From Methanosarcinales archaeon (GTDB lineage: Archaea > Halobacteriota > Methanosarcinia > Methanosarcinales > Methanogasteraceae): a stretch of 5,348 bases of DNA. A program made the translations under genes and the position numbers. Under the pieces are notes generated by a model. The model was not told where the DNA came from, did no database searches, and saw only the letters and a program-made list of their open reading frames with translations. Location: the NCBI GenBank assembly GCA_012961645.1, contig DTYY01000066.1, forward strand, positions 1 through 5,348. Reading direction: 5' to 3'. Positions 1-5,013 of the stretch are shown here, piece after piece (position 1 is the stretch's first letter; each line of letters starts with the position of its first letter).

Positions 1-1
1 T

Positions 2-243
2 ACGTTTCCTGGGTATTTTCGACTCGACCAGAAAAAATTAAAAAGTGTCTCTGTAGCGACCAAAAACCCCTTCTTAAACCAGATGTTACCCGAAAACCTC
101 AAGAGGGCAAATGGTCTCAGGAATGTGCTGGTGCACGAATATAACGGGATAGACGACCTGCTTGCTTTCGAGAGTGTGCGGGAGTTTTGCCATCATTCCG
201 GGTATTTGGCTCAATGGTGAGAGAATGGTTGAAGAATCGCTGA
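2..243 (+). pseudogene. hepT: HepT-like HEPN toxin remnant, 5'-partial and frameshifted
   Basis: This is the C-terminal part of a HEPN-domain (DUF86) RNase of the HepT type, the toxin of HepT-MntA systems. The frame starting at base 2 is open across the left edge and encodes LPENLKRANGLRNVLVHEY followed by NGIDDLLAFESVREF. R-N-V-L-V-H-E-Y is the RX4HXY signature: Arg and His form the nuclease site and Tyr is the residue adenylylated by MntA. In this frame the protein ends early at TGA 218-220 with a non-HEPN tail. One frame over, from TTG 187, the DNA reads LPSFRVFGSMVREWLKNR and stops at TGA 241-243, which looks like the normal hydrophobic/basic C-terminus of the family. The junction is the T4 run at 185-188; adding one T would join the two frames. 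The peptide encoded before about base 70 does not resemble HEPN, so there may be further damage upstream. The family assignment is firm. Whether the gene is dead or the base loss is a sequencing error is inference. Confidence 0.72.
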
Positions 244-593
244 AAAGGCAGATCTCAAAGGATTTCGATTTCTTAAAGAGCCACCTGCAGGGAATTCTAC
301 TGTTTGGTTCATACAATGATGATAGTTATACCATCTGTTCTGATATGGTCATCTGTCTGGTTGCAGGAACAAGGAACGTGAAGGAAATATTCAATATGTT
401 CCTTGTAGAGAATGTAACAGAAAAATATGACATAAAAATCTTTGAAACGCTTCCGCTTTACATGAAAGAGGAGGTGATTTAAAACGCAATCGTTGTGTGG
501 GCAGATGATGCGCCTGAGCTGTCTTATTATCTCTACAGATGGCGCCGTCTGATCGATGATCAGCTACTGATCAGGCAAAAGACGACGGTATGA
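225..593 (+). pseudogene. mntA: MntA-like minimal nucleotidyltransferase antitoxin, interrupted by TAA
   Basis: This is a minimal nucleotidyltransferase, the antitoxin that AMPylates HepT. ATG 225 is the chosen start because GGTGAG at 216-221 lies just upstream and the region before it is HepT coding. The family signature GSX10DXD appears as LFGSY...CSDMVICLV (residues about 26-46), but the second Asp of DXD is Val (GTC at 348-350, one base from GAC). The frame meets TAA at 480-482 after YMKEEVI. It then continues in frame as NAIVVWADDAPELSYYLYRW and on to RQKTTV, ending at TGA 591-593. That is the usual C-terminal helix region (WARD..EL..Y.Y.FRKL.DDQ in relatives). TAA is one base from GAA, the expected Glu. 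Full length would be about 122 codons, normal for the family. The protein made as far as TAA would be 85 residues. Together with the hepT frameshift this points to a decayed toxin-antitoxin locus. Confidence 0.78.
469..478 (+). promoter_or_regulatory. Strong Shine-Dalgarno-like sequence beside the premature stop of mntA
   Basis: AGGAGGTGAT matches the expected complement of the archaeal 16S rRNA 3' end over ten bases. It lies within the K-E-E-V-I codons immediately before the TAA at 480-482. The nearest in-frame start codon after it is GTG 495-497, about 16 bases on, which is too far for an ideal site. It may be chance within coding sequence, or could allow weak reinitiation on the C-terminal fragment. 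Confidence 0.3.
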
Positions 594-683
594 GGTTTGA
601 TAACCGTATATATCGCGGCGGCTAAAACCCTAAAACCTGATGTCGCTCGGGTAGCCGTGAAATCGCAAGAGGAGCATACGAAC

Positions 684-764
684 ATGTCCAAGGTTCCAAA
701 TGAATGGGTAGCCTATGATGTGAGCCTTTCTACCCTAACAAACAAACACTCTTCGCCGCGATGA
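684..764 (+). CDS. Possible small ORF or gene remnant, unrecognised
   Basis: ATG 684 follows GAGGAG at 669-674 with a 9-base gap, a reasonable ribosome binding site, and a TATA-like GTATATAT lies at 606-613. The 26-codon product MSKVPNEWVAYDVSLSTL... ends at TGA 762-764, overlapping the 3' end of speB on the other strand by 35 bases. The frame is open upstream as far as 594, directly after the mntA stop, and upstream codons such as TLKPDVARVAVKSQEEH look coding-like. I do not recognise a family. It may be the truncated start of a lost gene next to the decayed toxin-antitoxin pair, or a chance ORF. Confidence 0.2.
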   Translation: MSKVPNEWVAYDVSLSTLTNKHSSPR

Positions 765-1623
765 ACTCCCGCACCAGCCGTGCTCCAAGCATCGCACTCT
801 CCCCGTGGTCGTAGCCCGGATTTACCTCGACGATGTCCAGACCGCACGTGTATGGCGCGGCAAGTCTTATTGCAGCACGCACATCCCGGGGGCTAAGCCC
901 AAATGGCTCAGGATTGCCGACGCCGGGCGCATACGCCGGATCGATCACATCAGCATCGATGGATAGATAGATCTGCTCGCAGCCTCGATCAAATAGCGCA
1001 TCGAGCGCTTCCCTGACCACAGACCCCATCCCTGCGTCGTTCACCTCGTCGGCAGAGTGCCACAAAATCCCCTCCGTCCTTGCGTATGCGTATTCCTCTG
1101 CTGAACCGCTCCGCACGCCGATTAAAACGCATTTATCGGTCAGATCATCGATTATATTTCTTGAAACGCAGGCATGAGACTGCTCCACTCCGAGATATTC
1201 GTCACGCAGATCAAGATGCGCATCAAGGATTATCATCCCGTAATCAGAGCCCGGACCATCGAATGTCCCGGTAAAAGCCCTGGCACAGCCATAAGTCAGT
1301 GTATGCTCGCCACCAAGTGCAATCGGGATCTTGTTATCTCGCAGGATCATCGCGGTAACATCGCAGACCCTGTGCAGCATCTCACCGGTGCGGACGTCAA
1401 GATCGATATCGCCGAGGTCATGAATGCGCAGATCGGTCAGATCAACATCTAAAGAATCGTTGTATGTCTCAAAGTTGTAACTTGCCCTGCGCATGGCATC
1501 TGGTGCCTCGCGGCTACCGTATCGAAATGACGAGGTGGCATCGAAAGGCACGCCAAATATCACAAAGTCTGCATCTTTATAACCGGAGGTCGCATCAGCG
1601 AAGACACGCTCTCTGAACATCAT
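730..1623 (-). CDS. speB: Agmatinase (ureohydrolase family)
   Basis: A 297-residue ureohydrolase that hydrolyses agmatine to putrescine and urea in the cytoplasm. All six expected dinuclear-Mn ligands are visible: H107 in LGGEH, D134/H136/D138 in LDAHLDLRD, and D223/D225 in SIDADVIDP. The conserved loop PAYAPGVGNPEPFGLSPRD and the late E266 (DIVEVNPGYD) are present. Residues 24-40 (GVPFDATSSFRYGSREAP) form the typical N-terminal substrate-side segment. Length fits the archaeal family. Two adjacent ATGs (1623 and 1620) could start it; an in-frame stop lies just upstream, so it cannot begin much earlier. It starts 11 bases after the aIF5A stop on the same strand, so the two are very probably one transcript. 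In archaea agmatine feeds polyamine synthesis and has been tied to aIF5A lysine modification, which makes this pairing meaningful. Arginase or another ureohydrolase is possible, but archaeal agmatinase is the best fit. Confidence 0.92.
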   Translation of the reverse strand: MMFRERVFADATSGYKDADFVIFGVPFDATSSFRYGSREAPDAMRRASYNFETYNDSLDVDLTDLRIHDLGDIDLDVRTGEMLHRVCDVTAMILRDNKIPIALGGEHTLTYGCARAFTGTFDGPGSDYGMIILDAHLDLRDEYLGVEQSHACVSRNIIDDLTDKCVLIGVRSGSAEEYAYARTEGILWHSADEVNDAGMGSVVREALDALFDRGCEQIYLSIDADVIDPAYAPGVGNPEPFGLSPRDVRAAIRLAAPYTCGLDIVEVNPGYDHGESAMLGARLVREFIAAKSVCLLG

Positions 1624-1634
1624 TGCATATCATA

Positions 1635-2018
1635 TCATCGCATATCGAGCCGCATCTTGCCCAGTGCGGTGATATATGTGACGTCCTTTCCCTCGACAAC
1701 GCGATTCCGGAACTCCTCAGGGATCGGGAGCTCAAATGTAGAGTAGTCAGCCATATCCATCAACTGTGCAACGTCGCCTGCAATCGAGAGGACCTGTGCG
1801 GTCTTCCGTTCGACGATCGGTACGAATATCTTGGCTGATACCGGCTGCACAAGCGAACGCTTCTGCCCGTCAAAAAGTCCGATGGTATCGACCCTTGCTT
1901 TGGCAGATCCGTGTTTTCCGGGCTTCGATTTTGAAATAGACTTGATCACGCATACTTCATCATCGATGATCACATATCTGCCTTCTTTGAGATTTCTAAC
2001 TTCGGTCTGTTCCTTCAT
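1635..2018 (-). CDS. eif5A: Translation initiation factor 5A (aIF5A), hypusine-containing
   Basis: A 127-residue aIF5A, which acts at the ribosome to relieve stalling and assist peptide bond formation. An N-terminal SH3-like domain carries the modification loop SKSKPGKHGSAKAR. K35 in GKHG is the lysine converted to deoxyhypusine or hypusine. The segment ARVDTIGLFDGQKRSLVQP leads into the C-terminal OB-fold (about residues 70-127), ending GKMRLDMR. Length and domain order are typical. ATG 2018 is preceded on its strand by AAGGAG with a 7-base gap (GTAAGGAGACATACC then ATG), a strong ribosome binding site that settles the start. It is the first gene of a likely aIF5A-speB operon, and a TATA-like box lies at 2070-2079. 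Nothing is missing or odd. Confidence 0.97.
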   Translation of the reverse strand: MKEQTEVRNLKEGRYVIIDDEVCVIKSISKSKPGKHGSAKARVDTIGLFDGQKRSLVQPVSAKIFVPIVERKTAQVLSIAGDVAQLMDMADYSTFELPIPEEFRNRVVEGKDVTYITALGKMRLDMR

Positions 2019-2025
2019 GGTATGT

Positions 2026-2031
2026 CTCCTT
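2026..2031 (-). promoter_or_regulatory. Ribosome binding site of aIF5A
   Basis: On the minus strand AAGGAG lies 7 bases before ATG 2018. It is the clearest Shine-Dalgarno element in the window at a correct distance and fixes the aIF5A start. Confidence 0.6.
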
Positions 2032-2069
2032 ACATCTCCTTTGGTCGTTGGTCATGAATCCGCGGCGGT

Positions 2070-2079
2070 ATACTTAAAA
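2070..2079 (-). promoter_or_regulatory. Candidate TATA box for the aIF5A-speB operon
   Basis: The minus strand reads TTTTAAGTAT, similar to the archaeal box A. Initiation about 25 bases downstream would give a start near 2047-2050 and a leader of roughly 30 bases that includes the aIF5A ribosome binding site. The 140-base gap between ogg and aIF5A holds no other gene. Based on motif and position only. Confidence 0.35.
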
Positions 2080-2158
2080 TTATGCCGTCAAACTCATACA
2101 AACGGGTGTTGTGAAGAAGGGTTTGGTGGCGCCATCATCATGCTCGGTGATGAATGGT

Positions 2159-2797
2159 TCATTTCAGTACTTTCCCGGTTTCGATATACCATAGATATAG
2201 ATCCAGCTCTGCCAGATTCATGCTCGATTTTTCGGCAATTTTCCAAAGCAAACCTTCAATCTCTATGTATTTCGTTTTTGTGAGCGTTTTTGGTTTTTCA
2301 ATCAACCCACACCTTGCTAAAAGATCGATTATATGAAAATCCACGATCGCTGATTTTTTGTAGCCAATATTCCTGAGAAAATGGCTTGCCTCTTTATAGC
2401 CGATCCCTTTTATATTTTTGACCAGCCACTCTCTGGATTCGTATTCGTTGTCGAAGGACTCAACGATCTCTTTTAATGAATCTTTGTATCTTCTCGCCTC
2501 AACGATATATTTCGCCCTGATGTTGGGGTAGCGATAGCCGAGTTCCTTCAATTTATCTGCCAACTGTGACTCAAAAAGAGTCAAAAATCCATCGTCTATC
2601 GTTTCCTGAATTTTTATGCTCTTTTCAGCGGTGAAATTGGCGGTTAAAATGCAGAAGCAGAGCTCCTTAAAAATTTCACCGCATGGTTTCTTGCAGGTCT
2701 CCTCAAACTCCTTTATACGAGCATCTACCAGAGCGATCACCCCTGCATCATCCCTCTTCAGACGTTCGATGGTTTTCAGCAGGTTGTCCATGGTCAT
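2159..2797 (-). CDS. ogg: 8-oxoguanine DNA glycosylase / AP lyase, archaeal Ogg2 type
   Basis: A 212-residue bifunctional base-excision repair enzyme that removes 8-oxoguanine and cleaves the abasic site. The helix-hairpin-helix/GPD core is clear: NIKGIGYKEASHFLRNIGY (about 128-146) followed by AIVDFHIIDLL. K135 (in YKEASH) is the expected Schiff-base lysine and D153 (in IVDFHI) the catalytic aspartate; their 18-residue spacing matches the Methanocaldococcus-type enzyme. The segment FKELCFCILTANFTAEKS (about 43-60) and the LGYRY..IRAKYI region are also typical of this family. Length fits the compact archaeal Ogg2 family rather than the larger eukaryotic OGG1. ATG 2797 or ATG 2791 may be the start; neither has a clear ribosome binding site. 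The gene stands alone in function next to aIF5A-speB, and its sequence is visibly richer in A/T than speB. Confidence 0.9.
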   Translation of the reverse strand: MTMDNLLKTIERLKRDDAGVIALVDARIKEFEETCKKPCGEIFKELCFCILTANFTAEKSIKIQETIDDGFLTLFESQLADKLKELGYRYPNIRAKYIVEARRYKDSLKEIVESFDNEYESREWLVKNIKGIGYKEASHFLRNIGYKKSAIVDFHIIDLLARCGLIEKPKTLTKTKYIEIEGLLWKIAEKSSMNLAELDLYLWYIETGKVLK

Positions 2798-2861
2798 AGC
2801 TACAGTATTGCTCTGACTCTTTGTAAGGAGAGTTGCTGATCAGCCGATCGATTCAGTGGTG

Positions 2862-2876
2862 TATGTAAACGTTTCG
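2862..2876 (-). promoter_or_regulatory. Candidate BRE/TATA promoter for ogg
   Basis: On the minus strand CGAAACG is followed directly by TTTACATA, resembling an archaeal BRE plus TATA box. A start about 25 bases downstream (near 2840) would give a leader of some 43 bases to ATG 2797. No Shine-Dalgarno sequence is visible near that ATG. Motif-based only. Confidence 0.35.
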
Positions 2877-2990
2877 AACGGTAAAATCGCATTCGGTGAG
2901 ATCGATATGTTGGAAGCATTCCCGGATTCTGGTCGGATTTCGAAATTGGCAAACTCTTTTAGTGCACCAGTGTCAACTACATCACACGTG

Positions 2991-3614
2991 ATGAAGGAGA
3001 TCAGTAACAAAAGGTTCGTGGTATACTTTACCCTGACAGTTCTGTATGCGACGCTCATCTTCTACCTCTCCTCGCAGTCACATCTCCCGCATGCAGCATC
3101 AGAGATAGAGGACCTGCTGCACAAAATCCTCACGAGTGTCGGTGCCCAGTATTTTCACATGTTTAAATTTATAATAAAATACTCCGATAAACTCGAACAT
3201 TTCATGCTATTCTTCGTATTCGGTATTCTCCTGCGCCTCACAGCGTCCCACTCAAGATACTTTTCCATCAAGAATAACGCGATGCTGCTTGCCATTGCGG
3301 TGGGCATCGGATATGGAGCACTCGATGAGGTGCACCAGATCTTTGTGCCGATGAGGTCTCCGAGCGTCTACGACCTTTTCGCGGACGCAGCCGGCATAAT
3401 ATGCTCCCAGATATTCTTTGCGATCGGAGTATGGATGTATGCAAGGCTACAGAACTCCCGGAACCGCCAGGATGATCGTGATCGCTCCGAGTGCGATGCA
3501 AAAGAGAGAGAAGTTCACGCGCTCAGCGAATCTGATCAGAACATCCATCGTTATGTAGCCGGCGATGAAAGATGTGACGAGCATGACGAGGATGTTGACC
3601 GGTTGTACCTCTGA
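2991..3614 (+). CDS. VanZ-family membrane protein
   Basis: A small integral membrane protein of the VanZ-like family, whose biochemical role is poorly known (VanZ gives low-level teicoplanin resistance in bacteria). From ATG 2991 it is 207 residues. Hydrophobic segments lie at about 9-27, 70-85, 97-111 and 136-152. Conserved family positions are visible: SDKLEHFMLFFVFG (D66, H70), then LDEVHQIFVPMRSPSVYDLFADAAG (D112, E113, Q116, R122, D128). The VanZ domain ends near residue 152, exactly where the gene enters the antisense of uppP. The last 55 residues (NSRNRQDDRDRSECD... to DVDRLYL) are highly charged, unlike the family, and look like read-through after loss of an earlier stop. An in-frame GTG at 2856 would add 45 residues that do not resemble VanZ and has no well-placed ribosome binding site, so ATG 2991 is preferred, though no strong site supports it either. 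Confidence 0.82.
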   Translation: MKEISNKRFVVYFTLTVLYATLIFYLSSQSHLPHAASEIEDLLHKILTSVGAQYFHMFKFIIKYSDKLEHFMLFFVFGILLRLTASHSRYFSIKNNAMLLAIAVGIGYGALDEVHQIFVPMRSPSVYDLFADAAGIICSQIFFAIGVWMYARLQNSRNRQDDRDRSECDAKEREVHALSESDQNIHRYVAGDERCDEHDEDVDRLYL

Positions 3615-4241
3615 GATCGATCCGATGTCGAGCAGCATTGCGCCAAGAACGACTGGGACGCTTATGAGAAAAGAGATCGCAAGGGCGGATTTCTGTTCGA
3701 CATTCCGCAACAAAAGAGTGGTGATCGTTACCCCAGACCTCGATATCCCGGGGAGGATCGCAAAACCCTGCACAAGCCCGGTGATGATCAGATCTTTGGT
3801 TGTGATCTCCTCGCGTGTCCGGTGCGCGCTCCTGCGCGATGGCAGGCTGAGTATGATCCCGGTGAGGATGAGCATGACGCCGATTATGAGGGTTGCACCC
3901 TCGCCAGAGTTAAACGAGTGTTTGAGGGCAAGATAGCAGGGGATGCCTGTTATGCCGCTACATGTAGCAGTTACAGCAAGAATCCTCAAGATCCCGGAAT
4001 TCGGGTTTAAGATCGCTAAAAACTCTTCTCTAAACTTCATCAGGACGGCGAACATCGTCCCGAGGTGAAGAAAGATCGCAAGTGATATTGTGTCCTCGGG
4101 GGATATGTTGATATGCCTGATCATGAAGAGTATCGATTGCCCCTCACTGGAAACTGGCAGCCACTCGGTTATGCCCTGGATGATGCCGAGCGCCGCCGCT
4201 TGAATCGCGTCCATGCCTGTCCATTCTTTTGGTCTTCTCAC
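3447..4241 (-). CDS. uppP: Undecaprenyl-diphosphatase-like (BacA/UppP) polyprenyl pyrophosphatase
   Basis: A polytopic membrane phosphatase of the BacA/UppP family that returns polyprenyl diphosphate carriers to the monophosphate for another round of glycan assembly. Both inverted-repeat active-site motifs are present: QGITEWLPVSSEGQ (about 22-35) and GLVQGFAILPGISRSGVTI (155-173, with R168 in SRSG). The His at the end of motif 1 in the bacterial enzyme (SSSGH) is Gln here, which I believe is usual in archaeal members. Several hydrophobic helices cover the remaining length, ending IALGAITIILAVPGVL. The length of about 255-264 residues is normal. The longest frame starts at GTG 4241, but ATG 4214 (MDAIQAAALGIIQG) begins just before the first conserved helix and is probably the real start; neither has a clear ribosome binding site. 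In archaea the carrier is presumably dolichyl phosphate. Its position beside a sugar-modification cluster fits surface glycan assembly. Confidence 0.9.
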   Translation of the reverse strand: MRRPKEWTGMDAIQAAALGIIQGITEWLPVSSEGQSILFMIRHINISPEDTISLAIFLHLGTMFAVLMKFREEFLAILNPNSGILRILAVTATCSGITGIPCYLALKHSFNSGEGATLIIGVMLILTGIILSLPSRRSAHRTREEITTKDLIITGLVQGFAILPGISRSGVTITTLLLRNVEQKSALAISFLISVPVVLGAMLLDIGSISEVQPVNILVMLVTSFIAGYITMDVLIRFAERVNFSLFCIALGAITIILAVPGVL

Positions 4242-4305
4242 TTGAAATACATACCGAAATGGCGTATACCGCTGGCGATGGTATTCAGCACTCTGTCTGA
4301 ATGTT

Positions 4306-4318
4306 TGTGATCATCACA
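4306..4318. promoter_or_regulatory. 13-base inverted repeat, possible operator in the uppP/acyltransferase divergent region
   Basis: TGTGAT-C-ATCACA is a perfect two-arm repeat around one central base. It lies between the divergent genes uppP and the acyltransferase. If the minus-strand AT-rich box at 4336-4345 is the uppP TATA, the expected uppP start (about 25 bases on, near 4314) falls inside this repeat, as expected for a repressor site. No regulator is encoded in the window. Confidence 0.35.
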
Positions 4319-4335
4319 TAACTGTAACATTATGC

Positions 4336-4345
4336 TATATTTTTA
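4336..4345 (-). promoter_or_regulatory. Candidate TATA box for uppP
   Basis: The minus strand reads CTAAAAATATAG here, an AT-rich box in an otherwise mixed gap. It would put the transcript start near 4314 and leave a leader of about 70 bases before GTG 4241 (about 100 before ATG 4214). Supported by motif only. Confidence 0.3.
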
Positions 4346-4370
4346 GTGTAATTTGAGACAGACCAACAGA

Positions 4371-4380
4371 CTTATATATG
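4371..4380 (+). promoter_or_regulatory. TATA box of the acyltransferase-aminotransferase cluster, implying a near-leaderless mRNA
   Basis: CTTATATATG is a good archaeal TATA box. Initiation about 25 bases downstream falls at roughly 4400, within a few bases of ATG 4403, so the transcript would be leaderless or nearly so. No strong Shine-Dalgarno sequence precedes ATG 4403, which agrees with this. Confidence 0.5.
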
Positions 4381-4402
4381 ATGTGATGGTATTGATCCAA
4401 TC

Positions 4403-4996
4403 ATGAGATCGGTTAGTATGGTCAATATTGGCGCAAATCCTCGCATAGGAAAGTTCGTGGTACTTGGAGAAGACCCGGCAGACTTAGACGGCATGCTTGT
4501 GGTTGGCGATTACGCGGTCATCAGATCGCACTCGGTGATCTATCGTGACGTCGTCATCGGAAAGAATCTGCGTACCGGGCACGGTGTACTGATCAGGGAA
4601 GGTACGAAAATCGGCGACGACGTGCTTATAGGCACCGGAACGATTATTGATGGGCATACCAGCATAGGAAGCCATGTAAGCATACAGAGCAGGGCGTACA
4701 TCCCGACAAACACCATAATCGAAGATTACGTCTTTGTCGGTCCGTGTGCAGTGCTCACCAACGACAAATATCCGATACGAAAGGATTATGAACTGCGTGG
4801 ACCCACTCTGCAGAGAGGTGCCAGCATCGGCGCAAACGCCATAATCCTCCCTGACGTGGAGATCGGGGAGGGCGCAATGGTGGCTGCCGGCGCATGTGTC
4901 ACAAGAGATGTGCCCGACTGGAAACTGGCGATCGGATGCCCGGCAAGAATTACAGATCTGCCAGAGGATATGCAGGTGCAGAATGCGATTGTATGA
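4403..4996 (+). CDS. Hexapeptide-repeat N-acetyltransferase, WbpD/WlbB type
   Basis: A 197-residue left-handed beta-helix acyltransferase. Hexapeptide-type repeats ([LIV]-G-x4) run from about residue 9 to 165, for example VIGKNL, KIGDDV, SIGSHV, SIGANA and EIGEGA. The segment FVGPCAVLTNDKYP (111-124) followed by RGASIGANAIILPDVEIGEGAMVAAGACVTRDVP and IGCPAR is characteristic of enzymes that acetylate the 3-amino group of UDP-2-acetamido-3-amino-glucuronate (WbpD/WlbB). H85 lies where a helix-side His is often found, but I cannot confirm it as catalytic. ATG 4403 is taken as the start because of the TATA spacing; ATG 4418 is an alternative. The next gene, a DegT-type aminotransferase, begins 17 bases after the stop and would supply the amino sugar substrate, the same pairing as WbpE-WbpD. 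The family is firm; the exact sugar substrate is inferred from context. Confidence 0.87.
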   Translation: MRSVSMVNIGANPRIGKFVVLGEDPADLDGMLVVGDYAVIRSHSVIYRDVVIGKNLRTGHGVLIREGTKIGDDVLIGTGTIIDGHTSIGSHVSIQSRAYIPTNTIIEDYVFVGPCAVLTNDKYPIRKDYELRGPTLQRGASIGANAIILPDVEIGEGAMVAAGACVTRDVPDWKLAIGCPARITDLPEDMQVQNAIV

Positions 4997-5013
4997 CGAG
5001 ATGACGTGATATC

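Noticed and set aside
185..189. Programmed -1 frameshifting in hepT
   Set aside because: The sequence GAG TTT TGC does not give a slippery heptamer with acceptable re-pairing after a -1 shift. A one-base deletion fits better, given the other lesions in mntA.
86..316. A 76-codon minus-strand ORF
   Set aside because: It is antisense to the HepT/MntA remnants, whose motifs are clear on the plus strand, and its translation shows no recognisable domain.
706..735. GGGTAG/CTACCC inverted repeat around the speB stop as a terminator
   Set aside because: The stem is only 6 base pairs with an 18-base loop and no T run follows on either strand, so it is not convincing.
1080..1452. Two overlapping plus-strand ORFs of 64 and 92 codons
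   Set aside because: They lie entirely antisense to speB, which has all its metal ligands, and their sequences are basic and low in domain character.
1623..2283. Plus-strand ORFs of 71 and 150 codons
   Set aside because: They are antisense to aIF5A and the end of ogg, both strongly supported, and show no family motif.
2856..2990. N-terminal extension of the VanZ-like protein from GTG 2856
   Set aside because: The extra 45 residues do not resemble VanZ. The only ribosome-binding-like sequence (AAGGAG near 2825-2830) is about 26 bases upstream of the GTG, so ATG 2991 is preferred.
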